IMG/VR virus record: IMGVR_UViG_3300023174_000359
Coordinates: 1 to 37,656 of that record
From: a virus
Length of the DNA: 37,656 bases
Reading direction: 5' to 3' (one strand)
A program made the translations under genes and the position numbers. This document shows positions 8,701-16,661 of the stretch, one piece after another; within the stretch, counting starts at the first letter, position 1; each line of letters opens with the position of its first letter. Under the pieces are notes generated by a model. It ran no database searches. It saw nothing but the letters and a program-made list of their open reading frames with translations, and was not told the DNA's origin.

Positions 8701-11181
8701 AACTTCATTATCTACTTCAATATCATCAGATAAACGATATGGTACAGCATCCATTTGACGGATTGCTTCTCTAGTTGCTTCGTTACTTACCTCTTGACTC
8801 ATTCTACCATAGTTATCAAGAGTAAGTTTAGAGTTTTCAACTACCTGGACAATGTTAGATGAAAGACTGTCAGATGATGCGCTAATTGCTTCATCAATTT
8901 GCTTGTAAAGTACCTTTGATTCTTTACTTAAGTTAGGATATTCTTCATTGAAAACAATACTTGCTGCTTTAGCATTAGCATTTTGTTTCATCCTTGACCT
9001 AGCACGAGAGATGACTCCCTTTTCAAAGCCACCACCAAGAACTTCACGTACTGTTAAGTCTGAATCACGGGCAAACTCAATGCCGCTGGCAAATACTCGC
9101 TGCCAACCTTCAGTAACGTTGCGTGATGTGTACTTAAAACTCATTAGAGTAGTTGGTTTCCACACAAGTGTATACAAACTATCTGTTAACTGTTCTGCCG
9201 TATTACGTGTACGAACAATTCGGTCACGAGTAACTTGTTGAGATGTTTCAGATGCAGTAAGTTCCACAATCTTGTTGTCAAGAATATCGCTTACTACTTG
9301 TGCAGGACTTTTACCAGCATAGTCATCTGGATTTAAGCGCACATCATCAATTAAAAGTTTAAATAGATTTGAATTTTCACGAATGACATCATTGAAGATA
9401 TCCATATCCATGGCAATATGCAAGTTTGGAACTTGTGACGTCATAGTTGGAACATCAGACATTAAGTCTTTAGCCATCTTACGTGCATTGACTACATCAT
9501 TTTCGTCAACTTTAGTCTTGCCAGCCTTAGCAGATATTTCCTTGGCTAGTTCATCAACATAGTCTTTCATTAATTCAATAGTTGACTGATTTCCAAACTC
9601 ATCACTAATCGTGTAGTTAGGGTCATCAAGGATTCTATACAATGTTTGACGCTTGTAGTCGTTTGACTTACGTGCAAGTGCCACACCTACTTCTTCAAGT
9701 AGTTTAATTTCATCAGGGTTGGTTGCGCCAACATGCTTTTTTACTACAGCAGCAACAGTTTGTTCTTGCAAACTATCAAACCATTTACCTTTTTCTGCCT
9801 TGTTGCCCATAGCAGGAAAAGTATTAAAGATTTCTCTTTGAGCCTGACCAGATAATCCACCTAGTTTGCCCATGTCACGAACACGTGCACGTGCTTCTAT
9901 AACTGAACGGTCTCCAACTACGGCACCAAGACGTGCAACACCAGATGATTTTTCACGAAGAGCCTGTGATGGATTAAACCAGCGAAGAACACGAACACCT
10001 TTGCCGTTATCAATTTCTCCCCAGAAGGCACTGTTGAAAGTTAAAGTATTTTTAATTCTCTTTGCTTCAATAGCAGCATATGGTGACCAGGTTATATCTT
10101 TAAAAATACCTTGAACTGAGTCATCACTACTAATTAGTTTAGAGATAAAATCTGACTGTTTAGTTGCTTCTGCAAGTTCTTTGCCAAGTACTTCTTGTTC
10201 TTTTAATTTAAACGAGCGCTGGCGAGTATCCATTGCAAGGTTATAGGGTAATAAAAATTCTGTTGAGTCTACATCTTCTACTGTTTTTTTGGCACGTAGA
10301 TAGGAGTCAACATTTGATTTACGTGCTTGCAGCGAATCAACACGGTTAGCAAGTGCTTCGCTTTGAATACGAAGAGCATCACGTGATGGTTCGTGACCAA
10401 TGCCAACTTTAATAAAATTACCAATAAAAGAATCGTCACCAGTTTGAATGGCTAGACGTGCTGCTTCTTGTGCAATTTCTGCTGCGCCTTCTCCAAGTTG
10501 TGAACCTGAAATCATTGGGTCTGCAGCAATAGCAGAAAAGTCTTCAGCATTAGCCTTAAAGAAATCTATCTTTTTGCGAAACGAATTATCTACACCAGAA
10601 ACAGCGTCATCAACTTCTTTAACAAGAATAGGCATACGCTTGGTAGTAACTGGACGTGTAAGAATTGCACGACGTGTAAAAGAAGCAGTGCGACCTGCTG
10701 CCGCTAGTGGGTCAAGAAATAATGAAGTTGCAAAATCAGAAGCAAATGAGATGTACTTTTGCGGACCACGAGAGAAGTATGTATTTACTTCTTGGCTATT
10801 TGACCAGTCAATCTTGTCAGTTCCCTGGTCTCCTGCAACTAAAGAACCACCAACAAATCCTACAATGGATTGCCCTGGTGATACTGTGCGTGAAGTATTG
10901 TAAGCAGTCTTCCATGTTTGAACATCAAACAATCCACCATTAATATCATTTCGGTAATCTGCGTTGGAGGCAAGGAATGCTGTTGATAGTGGACGTGAAA
11001 CAAGTTCACGATATGGAACTGTTAGTGGTTCTAGTGCTTTAACTACTTGTGTGCCTACTGCACCAGCAACACCACCTGCAGCCTTAAGAAAGTTTCCGTT
11101 TGATTCACGTACTGCTTTGGCAAGCGATGAAATAAAACCAGTTTCTTCTGGCTTTGTTGGAGGAGGAGTTGTGTTACTCAT
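5773..11181 (-). CDS. Giant (1802-residue) internal or ejection protein
   Basis: The longest gene in the window. The chosen start is ATG 11181 (MSNTTPPPTKPEETG), which has AGAGGA five bases upstream; an ATG two codons earlier overlaps that site. The protein is largely alpha-helical, with many charged coiled-coil-like stretches and a few aromatic-rich segments (around YTDPGHLLRFVSPFYMAKQNSNRYWF). It has no long membrane helix, no tape-measure-like periodic hydrophobic repeat and no polymerase motifs that I can see, so it is not an N4-type virion RNA polymerase by eye. Size and position beside two other internal-type proteins suggest a DNA-ejection or inner-core protein as in short-tailed phages. 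The frame overlaps the preceding small gene by 8 bases. Function is inferred. Confidence 0.78.
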   Translation of the reverse strand: MSNTTPPPTKPEETGFISSLAKAVRESNGNFLKAAGGVAGAVGTQVVKALEPLTVPYRELVSRPLSTAFLASNADYRNDINGGLFDVQTWKTAYNTSRTVSPGQSIVGFVGGSLVAGDQGTDKIDWSNSQEVNTYFSRGPQKYISFASDFATSLFLDPLAAAGRTASFTRRAILTRPVTTKRMPILVKEVDDAVSGVDNSFRKKIDFFKANAEDFSAIAADPMISGSQLGEGAAEIAQEAARLAIQTGDDSFIGNFIKVGIGHEPSRDALRIQSEALANRVDSLQARKSNVDSYLRAKKTVEDVDSTEFLLPYNLAMDTRQRSFKLKEQEVLGKELAEATKQSDFISKLISSDDSVQGIFKDITWSPYAAIEAKRIKNTLTFNSAFWGEIDNGKGVRVLRWFNPSQALREKSSGVARLGAVVGDRSVIEARARVRDMGKLGGLSGQAQREIFNTFPAMGNKAEKGKWFDSLQEQTVAAVVKKHVGATNPDEIKLLEEVGVALARKSNDYKRQTLYRILDDPNYTISDEFGNQSTIELMKDYVDELAKEISAKAGKTKVDENDVVNARKMAKDLMSDVPTMTSQVPNLHIAMDMDIFNDVIRENSNLFKLLIDDVRLNPDDYAGKSPAQVVSDILDNKIVELTASETSQQVTRDRIVRTRNTAEQLTDSLYTLVWKPTTLMSFKYTSRNVTEGWQRVFASGIEFARDSDLTVREVLGGGFEKGVISRARSRMKQNANAKAASIVFNEEYPNLSKESKVLYKQIDEAISASSDSLSSNIVQVVENSKLTLDNYGRMSQEVSNEATREAIRQMDAVPYRLSDDIEVDNEVAKELYDSILTGDIKNARNIIVSTTEGPVFDTLRVMQERVREQYDTLDAVRNRKDYTDVPPKLREYIESTLDSFRGIDDSIQTVVQTTLTRALTRGRMDELIINGTVNREIIAAGTDQFEIVPGVFVDGFRAGPIGQIMAKESSAAQNNMRTIFDAQRLADSRFINGQVHERTITPDNKIWAPAAADFANHHMNDYVAQKFIDTDDLQQVVAWAKSSDPKAVAWRKTKKFDLSRYSTAGVKDAVERLVTEIKFTVDNILPKVGIDGNIVDGIEDVTGKTTDLVPGLRIKAKNGTLTAEDMLKIPEAQRASVRGNELTPDGPNKFRNKWSVIVGKIFDTIGTKPEDSLVRHPFYNMMYKAEGKRRGKLLLEQGYSPEQIQKMSGEIQAQSHKFAYKMLMERLYSIERYTDPGHLLRFVSPFYMAKQNSNRYWFGYTLRNPQAAARYFMIYQSPGKVFSVEDENGQEIKTVNPFNAQDATVKVTIPGAVAKFFGKDIPEGVSFNTPISSFDLINNGYIPFVPEAGGPLVDVGAGTILNTLSGKDYDPELFLTKMGVDPEFLRNKLFPYYKSQQDLSTGEVLLSIAVSPNSWMRSLASSDVPIISNVLGTIDPNATDRYNRRVIVAYNDIFAKWDSERDPYNPEPLTDAKRAEMLSQAMGAATQMNFAEAMFSAFGYVAAPKFSTQQEELRKDLRVMKQDAVNNGLSEDHGLLEFINQYGFERAAVAQFTPREQNPYGFMSTPQTLNNLNKYSDAFANAYGEVGETKVAGAMLNAGDPVKDYSAVANSKLYSSNVTGIGAVKSKLTDPNEAARELEISQGYKMQFAAKDYFDAQVESGELSEKDAKQRYKDAKAVIAKRYPAWLADSGTMNTQKANNNVKAIFRFLGDEKYVNGVVKNNDLQKAVYFYIEARKNLVTRRLQIDSNPNANIDSDKFADVQYVQKQIVNDLKKQVPEFGKFFQYYLENDPLSYDSEIVSID

Positions 11182-11350
11182 TCTCATCCTCTTTTACAAG
11201 TGCGCCACTATTGATATCTACAAGTTCATTAATAAAAGAATTACGGTCATTATCATTTTCCCAAGGAATTGAAGCAAATGCCATTACAAAGTCTGGGTCA
11301 GATATGCCAAACATGTTTACAAATGCTGCAACATTGTTTGCTAACTTCAC
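11174..11350 (-). CDS. 58-residue GTG-started gene, function unknown
   Basis: Reads from GTG at 11350 as (M)KLANNVAAFVNMFGISDP... to TAA at 11174-11176, 58 residues. The GTG lies inside the stop of the upstream gene (TAGTG) and its 3' end overlaps the giant gene's start by 8 bases (ATGAGTAA), so it fits exactly into an otherwise unexplained 170-base gap. Composition is protein-like, with an acidic C-terminus (LVKEDENE). It would be easy to miss because of its length and non-ATG start. Proteins of this size beside portal or tail genes sometimes are chaperones or head-completion factors; no family recognised. Confidence 0.72.
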   Translation of the reverse strand: MKLANNVAAFVNMFGISDPDFVMAFASIPWENDNDRNSFINELVDINSGALVKEDENE

Positions 11351-11808
11351 TAGACAATACCATCCAATTCATTGGCAGCATTTACAAACTGCACAAAGTT
11401 TTTAAAAGTATCTGGTGCATCTGGATTGCTTGCTTGTTCTTGAAGCATTGGCAAATACTTAGATACTAATTTATAACGACCAGTTACTTTCTGAGGTGGT
11501 GTGTAACCTGGACCAAAAGATGCACCTGCTGTGATTGGTTCATCAGGTCGCTGAGTTGGTGCAAAAAGATTTGTTAGTTGCTGAGGTGGAGTAGCAGGTA
11601 CACTTGGTGATGGTACGTTTGGTACTGGGTTTCCTTGCATTGCTGCGCCTGACTGTAGTTCTGCTAAGTCTTTACGTTCTCCGTACTTGCCACCACCAGG
11701 AATTTCTTTAGCAGCCTGGATTGGTCCGCCATCAGTACGGCGAGAAAGAGAACCTGGACCTGATACTGCAGCAGGGTTTGCTGGCTTACGATACCCACCT
11801 CTTGCCAT
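11350..11808 (-). CDS. Basic/proline-rich small structural protein
   Basis: 152 residues. The N-terminus is Arg/Gly/Pro-rich and looks disordered (MARGGYRKPANPAAVSGPGS), the middle is Pro/Gln/Thr-rich (NVPSPSVPATPPQQLTNLF), and only the last ~45 residues look folded and helical (KYLPMLQEQASNPD ... FVNAANELDGIV). The gene sits 2 bases after the proteasome-like gene and overlaps the next one at its stop codon. Disordered basic proteins next to portals are often virion components. No recognised domain; function unknown. Confidence 0.72.
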   Translation of the reverse strand: MARGGYRKPANPAAVSGPGSLSRRTDGGPIQAAKEIPGGGKYGERKDLAELQSGAAMQGNPVPNVPSPSVPATPPQQLTNLFAPTQRPDEPITAGASFGPGYTPPQKVTGRYKLVSKYLPMLQEQASNPDAPDTFKNFVQFVNAANELDGIV

Positions 11809-11810
11809 TG

Positions 11811-12320
11811 TTATCCTCTTTCAACTATCTGGATTTTTCCACCAGTATTAATATCAAACTTTTTAGCAATCTTCATTGCTTCTTGCAGTGTTGCGCCATG
11901 CGCAATAGCACCAAGTGCATAAGCCGCACCAGTACCTATTCCATAAATACCCGTGTTTGTTTCAAGCACAGCGTAGTTAGATGCGACATGAAATACTCTG
12001 TCTTTAAATCCAACCAGGAATACAAAATCTTCATCTTCTTTCAGTGTGATACCAGCATCTTCATGTTGTTTGCGCATCTCTGGAATAAACTTAGACACCA
12101 TGAAGGTGTATGGTTCTGAACCATTATATTTAGGTGGTTCCCACCCATATAAGATAACGTCACAACAACGTGAGTTACCTGCACCAGCGATTACGTACTC
12201 ATTGACCTCAACGATTTTTTTCATACTTCTATGTTGATATGGTCGTTCGGTATCTGTAACTTGTGCATCGGCTGCAAAGGTAAAACCTTTAGCATCTTTG
12301 ATGGCAATGATTGTAGTCAT
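11811..12320 (-). CDS. Proteasome/HslV-like Ntn hydrolase, candidate capsid maturation protease
   Basis: 169 residues starting MTTIIAIKDAKG. Removing Met exposes a free Thr, the Ntn nucleophile position in HslV and proteasome beta subunits. Numbered from that Thr, Asp17 (AADAQVT) and Lys33 (MKKIVEVN) fall exactly at the family's catalytic positions, and Gly47 lies in AGAGNS. A GIGTGAAYALGA segment matches the GSG...A.G block, and the C-terminus (DINTGGKIQIVERG) matches the closing strands. Length fits HslV (about 175) with no propeptide. It lies between portal and internal protein genes, with one-base stop/start overlap with the portal gene, the usual place for a prohead protease. No HslU-like ATPase is visible. 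Fold and active site are well supported; the role in head maturation is inference. An alternative is interference with the host proteasome. Confidence 0.88.
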   Translation of the reverse strand: MTTIIAIKDAKGFTFAADAQVTDTERPYQHRSMKKIVEVNEYVIAGAGNSRCCDVILYGWEPPKYNGSEPYTFMVSKFIPEMRKQHEDAGITLKEDEDFVFLVGFKDRVFHVASNYAVLETNTGIYGIGTGAAYALGAIAHGATLQEAMKIAKKFDINTGGKIQIVERG

Positions 12321-14113
12321 TATCCACCCAGTTGCGCTAATATATCCTGAATGTTGGCAGGAGGAGCCCCAGGGGATGCTTCTACAGGAGCACCACCCAT
12401 AGTTTCGGGTCCTTGTGCTGCAACTGGAGCACCCTCTCCTGGGGCGGCTTGTGGTGCACCACCCATGGAAGCCATCATTTCTTCTGGCGTTAGTGGTGCT
12501 TGCTCTTGAGGGGCTTGTGCTACTGGTTCTGGTTTCTTAAATACTTCCATAACCGAATCTTCTACGGTCTTACCACTGCGGCGTGCATCAATTACCTGAG
12601 CAATTTTCATTACAATATCTGAGGGGTCTTGACCTTGAGATGCCATTTGAGGAATTGCAGTTGATGTTGCACTTAATGCACCCATAAGTGCGCTACGCAT
12701 TTTTTCAATGTCAATGCGTTCAATTTCTTTGGATACGTTTACGTTCCATGGAAGTTCCTGCATTACAAATTCTTGTGAGATTAAGTTTGCTTGCAAAGCC
12801 TGAAGGCTAAAGATGAGAGCACGTGATGGGTCAAGTCCTGACATCAGACCATAGCGTACGTTTACACTGTAGTCCTGCTTGATATCTTTTTCTGGACTGT
12901 ACTTCAAAACATAAGGTGCGCCATTGTAAGTCATCTGTGTTGACTTTTCGCCAGCAAATAACTTTTCGTCCATCTCCATGGCTAGAGCCATGACATCCTG
13001 CAATGCTTCTGCAAGGATTTGCTGACCAGCCTTGATTTGGGAATCAAATCCACCAAGAAGTGCCTGAACACCAGAGCCTGTGATTACAGATGCATTGACG
13101 CTGCCTGAGCGACCCTCTGGGTAACGAGCACCCATACGCATTTCTTGTTCAAGAATTTGTTGTTCTTGGAAAGCACCAGGAGGAATTTCTAAACCAACAC
13201 GGCGAACACCCTGTGGGTTAGCAGTACGCATGACTGCATCAGGACCAAATGCAAACTCTTGCATATCTTGTGGAACAACCATTGGCGCATTAACTGATTT
13301 CTCAGCAGCATCCATGGCTAGAAGACTAAAGCGAGCACGAGCAATCTGTGCCCAGATGACATCATCAAATTGACCACGTGGGTCTTCGGTGTCAATGCCT
13401 GGACGCTTAGCAATACGTACGCTTAGTTTGCCCAGAAGGTTTTTCGCCTTGCGAAGGGGAAGGTTTCCTCTTTGTGGAAGGAACAGGATTACCTGGTCTT
13501 TGTCCTCGTAACGAATCAAATCAAGTAGAGTACCGAGGTCAATGTTTCTGCGGTCTTCTCCACCAAGGATTTGGCGTTCGTACTCAGGGAACTCAACAAT
13601 AAGTTCACCAATGGACTTCAGGTAACGCTTGCTATATGAAACACATCGTCCGTAGCGGTCATATTCTGGGTAAGCACCCAATGGGTTTTCTACACGAATG
13701 CGTGGCATACGAGCCTCAAAGTCAGGCTCTACAACAAACGGCAGGAAGGCATAGGTATTATACCAATCTGCGCCTGTATACATCTGGGTTTGTAACCCAG
13801 AAAATTCAACGTAGTTGTTGACAATCATAGAACGCAAGTCAGCGTTCTTCTTTGCCCTGTCAGATGTTACGTCAGGTGTCTGACAATTAAACGATGGCAA
13901 TGGTGCTAGAACTTCAGCCAAGTCACGAGCAACAACGTCAACGAAGTTGGCAATCATTGGCTTAGTCATGCCCTCAGGGAACATGTCTGGGTATACAGAT
14001 ACCATGTCACCACGGCGTACAGCAGTAATATCTGCCATGCGCTGGTCACGTACTGAGTATCGCTGGCGTAGGTAAAGTACCTTGTCAGCGACCTGTTCCA
14101 TTGAGAGTGCCAT
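12320..14113 (-). CDS. Portal protein
   Basis: 597 residues. It sits immediately after the terminase large subunit, as portals do. The body has an N-terminal helical part, a middle region of alternating strands and helices (PRIRVENPLGAYPEYDRYGR), a helix-rich stem-like segment around residues 325-400 (QEQQILEQEMRMGARYPEG) and a C-terminal crown of Pro/Ala/Gln-rich sequence (EEMMASMGGAPQAAPGEGAP). The 'NPLGAYPEYD' type block and subsequent 'LIRYEDKDQ' fit portal family sequences of actinophages. Twelve copies would form the DNA channel at one capsid vertex and bind terminase. The ATG has AAGGA at good spacing, overlapping the terminase stop codon. Family by position and character rather than a unique motif. 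Confidence 0.85.
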   Translation of the reverse strand: MALSMEQVADKVLYLRQRYSVRDQRMADITAVRRGDMVSVYPDMFPEGMTKPMIANFVDVVARDLAEVLAPLPSFNCQTPDVTSDRAKKNADLRSMIVNNYVEFSGLQTQMYTGADWYNTYAFLPFVVEPDFEARMPRIRVENPLGAYPEYDRYGRCVSYSKRYLKSIGELIVEFPEYERQILGGEDRRNIDLGTLLDLIRYEDKDQVILFLPQRGNLPLRKAKNLLGKLSVRIAKRPGIDTEDPRGQFDDVIWAQIARARFSLLAMDAAEKSVNAPMVVPQDMQEFAFGPDAVMRTANPQGVRRVGLEIPPGAFQEQQILEQEMRMGARYPEGRSGSVNASVITGSGVQALLGGFDSQIKAGQQILAEALQDVMALAMEMDEKLFAGEKSTQMTYNGAPYVLKYSPEKDIKQDYSVNVRYGLMSGLDPSRALIFSLQALQANLISQEFVMQELPWNVNVSKEIERIDIEKMRSALMGALSATSTAIPQMASQGQDPSDIVMKIAQVIDARRSGKTVEDSVMEVFKKPEPVAQAPQEQAPLTPEEMMASMGGAPQAAPGEGAPVAAQGPETMGGAPVEASPGAPPANIQDILAQLGG

Positions 14114-14121
14114 GAATATCC

Positions 14122-16008
14122 TTAAAGATAAAGTGTATGTTGTTCCATTGCCAAATCATCAAGATTGACAATGGCTTGTTGCGCCATCTGGCGTTGAGTA
14201 ACAAAGCGACTTGTTGTGTGGTAGATTTGAGTTCCTGAGTGCTGAATCATTTCCTTGGCTTTAATCTCGCAGAACCACAGAGCCATTACAACGTCTGTAG
14301 GGTTACGAGTTCCAGGCTTCCAAGTAATCAACTGATTGATTAGAGCCTTAATACCCTCGTGGTACTGAGGGTCTGGTAGTTCAATGAGATTATCTCGGTT
14401 GTGCTTAGTACCACCCATGGTACCAAACAAGCCTTGCATAGCAGCCACACCAAAGTCGGTGTCCCACTTGTTCTTGCCAGTGAAGTGGCTAGAGAATCTA
14501 ACACCCTTATTAGCCAAGTACTGGCGGAACTCTTCGTCCACCTCGTACATCTTCTGGTGGGCGTTGATTTCAATACGCAGTTCTACTGGCTTGTAGGTAT
14601 TAATCCAGTCTTCAATAATGGCACGAATCTTGCCAGGTGTTGGGTCTGACATATTGTAGGCATCTAGGACTAGACGCTTACCAGACTGACGGTCTACAGC
14701 GTAGACAACTAGCGCAGTCTTTCCTGCTATAGCAGGGTCCATGCCAATGAGCGTTACCCATTGTCCGTCTCGTGGATGTCCAGCCGCTCCCATGCGGAGA
14801 GGACCAGGCTTACGCATACGGTTAACACAGGCATTAACAATCGTTGGGTTAAAAATCGCATCGTCATCAATATCCTGTTGCTGGTAAACTAGTGCCCATG
14901 TTGAGGCTGTTACCTCGCTACGTCTTGCAAAGAGTGCTGGTCCATCCCACTTCTGGTAGTAACCATCTTCATCTGGCTCGGCATCTTCATCGCCATCCCA
15001 GGGACGGTCTGAACGTTCCCAAAGGGTAACCCACTTCTTAGGGTCATCATGAACTTCTAGCACTGCTGGCATAGCAAGACGTGTAAATGGGCTTGCACCA
15101 CCAGACCAGTGTTCTGGATTGCGCAGTTCTCGGTATAAATCTACAGCCCCGATACGGGTGCCTACGATAAGTAACTTACCATTCTTACCCAGACGGGTAA
15201 TTACTTCTTTCTGAAGCCAGTCCAACTGCTTCTCCCACTCGTGGGCATTGGCAGTAGTGATAACGTCATCTAGGATAATTAGGTCAGCACGGGCACCGTA
15301 AATCTGACCACCAATACCTAGGGCTTGAAGCGTTGGGTCCTTTTCAGAACTATCACGGGCTTCTTGACCTAAGTAAACTGTGTCTGTTTTCCAGGTGTCA
15401 GAGTCTTCTTTCCAACCACCAGAAGGTCCATAGACCTGCTGCAACTTGGCGTAGCGTGGATGGCTAAGGCGTTGCTTGATGGAGTAGACGAACTCACGGG
15501 CTTTATTTAAAGTCTTGGACACCACAATGATACGCACGTTGGAATCCATGGCAATACGATAGGTGGAATACCCTACGGTGATTACGGTGGATTTGGCGTG
15601 CTCAGGTGGCACATTAATCAAGATACGGTTCTTGTTGCCCTTTTCGTAAGCCATAGATGGATGTAACCAACTAGGCTCTCTACCCTCTAGGACATCAATC
15701 CAGTCCTGCTGGTGAGGGAATACTTCGTTACCTAGGAACTCTTTGGAGAACGTGGCAAAGTCTATGTTCTTGCCGTTCTCGCTTCCCAGGGTGACCTTCA
15801 TAAGGTCGGAGCCTTTGGTGCGTGCTATCTCTAAATCTTTGGCAAACACAGGGTCTGTGAGCCACTTCTTTAGAACATCGGGCTTGCGCCCCACCATAGC
15901 AATAGCGGCTCGCACCTCAATGCCAGTTTCTACGTGGGCTATAACCTTAGATTTGTCTTCTCTCAGGCGTACCACATTATGGTGCTCTGCACCGCCCTTG
16001 GCTGCCAT
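14122..16008 (-). CDS. terL: Terminase large subunit (ATPase and nuclease)
   Basis: 628 residues. It packages DNA into the procapsid and cuts it. A Walker A-like motif occurs at residues 133-141 (VPPEHAKST), Walker B at 242-248 (DLIILDD), followed by coupling-type IVGTR (281-285). The C-terminal RNase H-fold nuclease is seen as D424 (IGMDPA), E480 (RIEIN) and D572 (TDVVMALWF). The first ~65 residues contain a helix-turn-helix-like stretch (GIEVRAAIAMVGRKPDVLKKWLTD) resembling small-terminase DNA-binding domains, so this may be a fused small/large terminase; no separate small subunit gene is visible in the window. It is the first gene of the leftward operon, with AGGAT upstream of the ATG. Confidence 0.93.
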   Translation of the reverse strand: MAAKGGAEHHNVVRLREDKSKVIAHVETGIEVRAAIAMVGRKPDVLKKWLTDPVFAKDLEIARTKGSDLMKVTLGSENGKNIDFATFSKEFLGNEVFPHQQDWIDVLEGREPSWLHPSMAYEKGNKNRILINVPPEHAKSTVITVGYSTYRIAMDSNVRIIVVSKTLNKAREFVYSIKQRLSHPRYAKLQQVYGPSGGWKEDSDTWKTDTVYLGQEARDSSEKDPTLQALGIGGQIYGARADLIILDDVITTANAHEWEKQLDWLQKEVITRLGKNGKLLIVGTRIGAVDLYRELRNPEHWSGGASPFTRLAMPAVLEVHDDPKKWVTLWERSDRPWDGDEDAEPDEDGYYQKWDGPALFARRSEVTASTWALVYQQQDIDDDAIFNPTIVNACVNRMRKPGPLRMGAAGHPRDGQWVTLIGMDPAIAGKTALVVYAVDRQSGKRLVLDAYNMSDPTPGKIRAIIEDWINTYKPVELRIEINAHQKMYEVDEEFRQYLANKGVRFSSHFTGKNKWDTDFGVAAMQGLFGTMGGTKHNRDNLIELPDPQYHEGIKALINQLITWKPGTRNPTDVVMALWFCEIKAKEMIQHSGTQIYHTTSRFVTQRQMAQQAIVNLDDLAMEQHTLYL

Positions 16009-16081
16009 ATGAATTTATCCTATCTTAAGCATTCACCTAATATCAAGTTCAAATAAAATCATATAAAAGAACTTAATATAA

Positions 16082-16183
16082 GTGCCCCTTTAGGGGCACA
16101 TAATAGCAGCCCCCGAAGGGCTGCTTTCGTTGTTAAAGGCAGCCCCAAAAGGCTGCCATTAGGTTGTGTGCGCCAAAGCGCAC
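16082..16183. repeat. Array of four short stem-loops
   Basis: Four perfect or near-perfect hairpins in 102 bases: 16082-16099 (GTGCCCC/GGGGCAC), 16106-16124 (GCAGCCC/GGGCTGC), 16138-16157 (GGCAGCC/GGCTGCC) and 16168-16183 (GTGCGC/GCGCAC), stems 6-7 bp, loops 4-6 bases. On the minus strand the second has a CUUCGG tetraloop-type apex, so all would be stable in a leftward leader transcript upstream of terL. They could be terminators, transcript-stability elements or protein-binding sites. Confidence 0.75.
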
Positions 16184-16240
16184 TTATGTTATTTTATCCT
16201 ACATATATACTAACCCTGTTACAAAGGGACTGTAACGTTT

Positions 16241-16573
16241 CGTTACCAAATTGTTATAAATTATTTTTAAAGTCCTTTATCCAATGGGTTTTAGTTGTGT
16301 GCCTAATTACAAAATACTGGAAAAAATATTTAATTGTAGTCATACTAATACAGCCGTGCGTCCGCTAACAACTGGGGGTCCGTTACCAAATCGTTATACA
16401 AATATACTTGACAAATCTTCCAATTTGTGGTATAATCCCGACCCCTACCCCTAGGGGATGGTTGAAATTTTAACTACATTTATTTATTAGTTGAATATTA
16501 AACAATACGGGTATGTGCACTATCTCCCTGCAATATCTGGAGGCACAATATCGTTATCATTCCGTTACCAAAT
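16241..16573. repeat. Putative operator/iteron repeats
   Basis: CGTTACCAAATTGTTATA at 16241-16258 and CGTTACCAAATCGTTATA at 16381-16398 are near-identical; a shorter CGTTACCAAAT occurs at 16563-16573. The first is preceded by an inverted GTAACG-TTT-CGTTAC (16232-16246). The second and third copies lie 9 and 4 bases upstream of TTGACA hexamers, so they are positioned as activator or repressor sites. An origin iteron function cannot be excluded. Confidence 0.6.
16408..16436 (+). promoter_or_regulatory. Consensus sigma-70-type promoter P1
   Basis: TTGACA (16408-16413), 17-base spacer, TATAAT (16431-16436), with a TG dinucleotide at the extended -10 position. Both hexamers match the consensus exactly. 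Points toward the early operon. Confidence 0.85.
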
Positions 16574-16577
16574 AAAC

Positions 16578-16606
16578 TTGACAAGGTTTAGAAGGTGTGA
16601 TAGTCT
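16578..16606 (+). promoter_or_regulatory. Promoter-like element P2
   Basis: TTGACA (16578-16583), 17-base spacer, TAGTCT (16601-16606) with TG at the extended -10 position. Perfect -35 and weaker -10, immediately downstream of a CGTTACCAAAT copy. Confidence 0.6.
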
Positions 16607-16661
16607 TTCATTATTAAGTTGAAAGCATGAAGGTTAGCCGACACGCCGAAGATTTAAGAAC

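Noticed and set aside
11184-11187. ATG two codons upstream of the chosen start of the giant gene
   Set aside because: It overlaps the AGAGGA ribosome site that is correctly spaced for ATG 11181.
16082-16183. CRISPR array
   Set aside because: The stem-loops differ in sequence and there are no uniform spacers; they are hairpins, not direct repeats.
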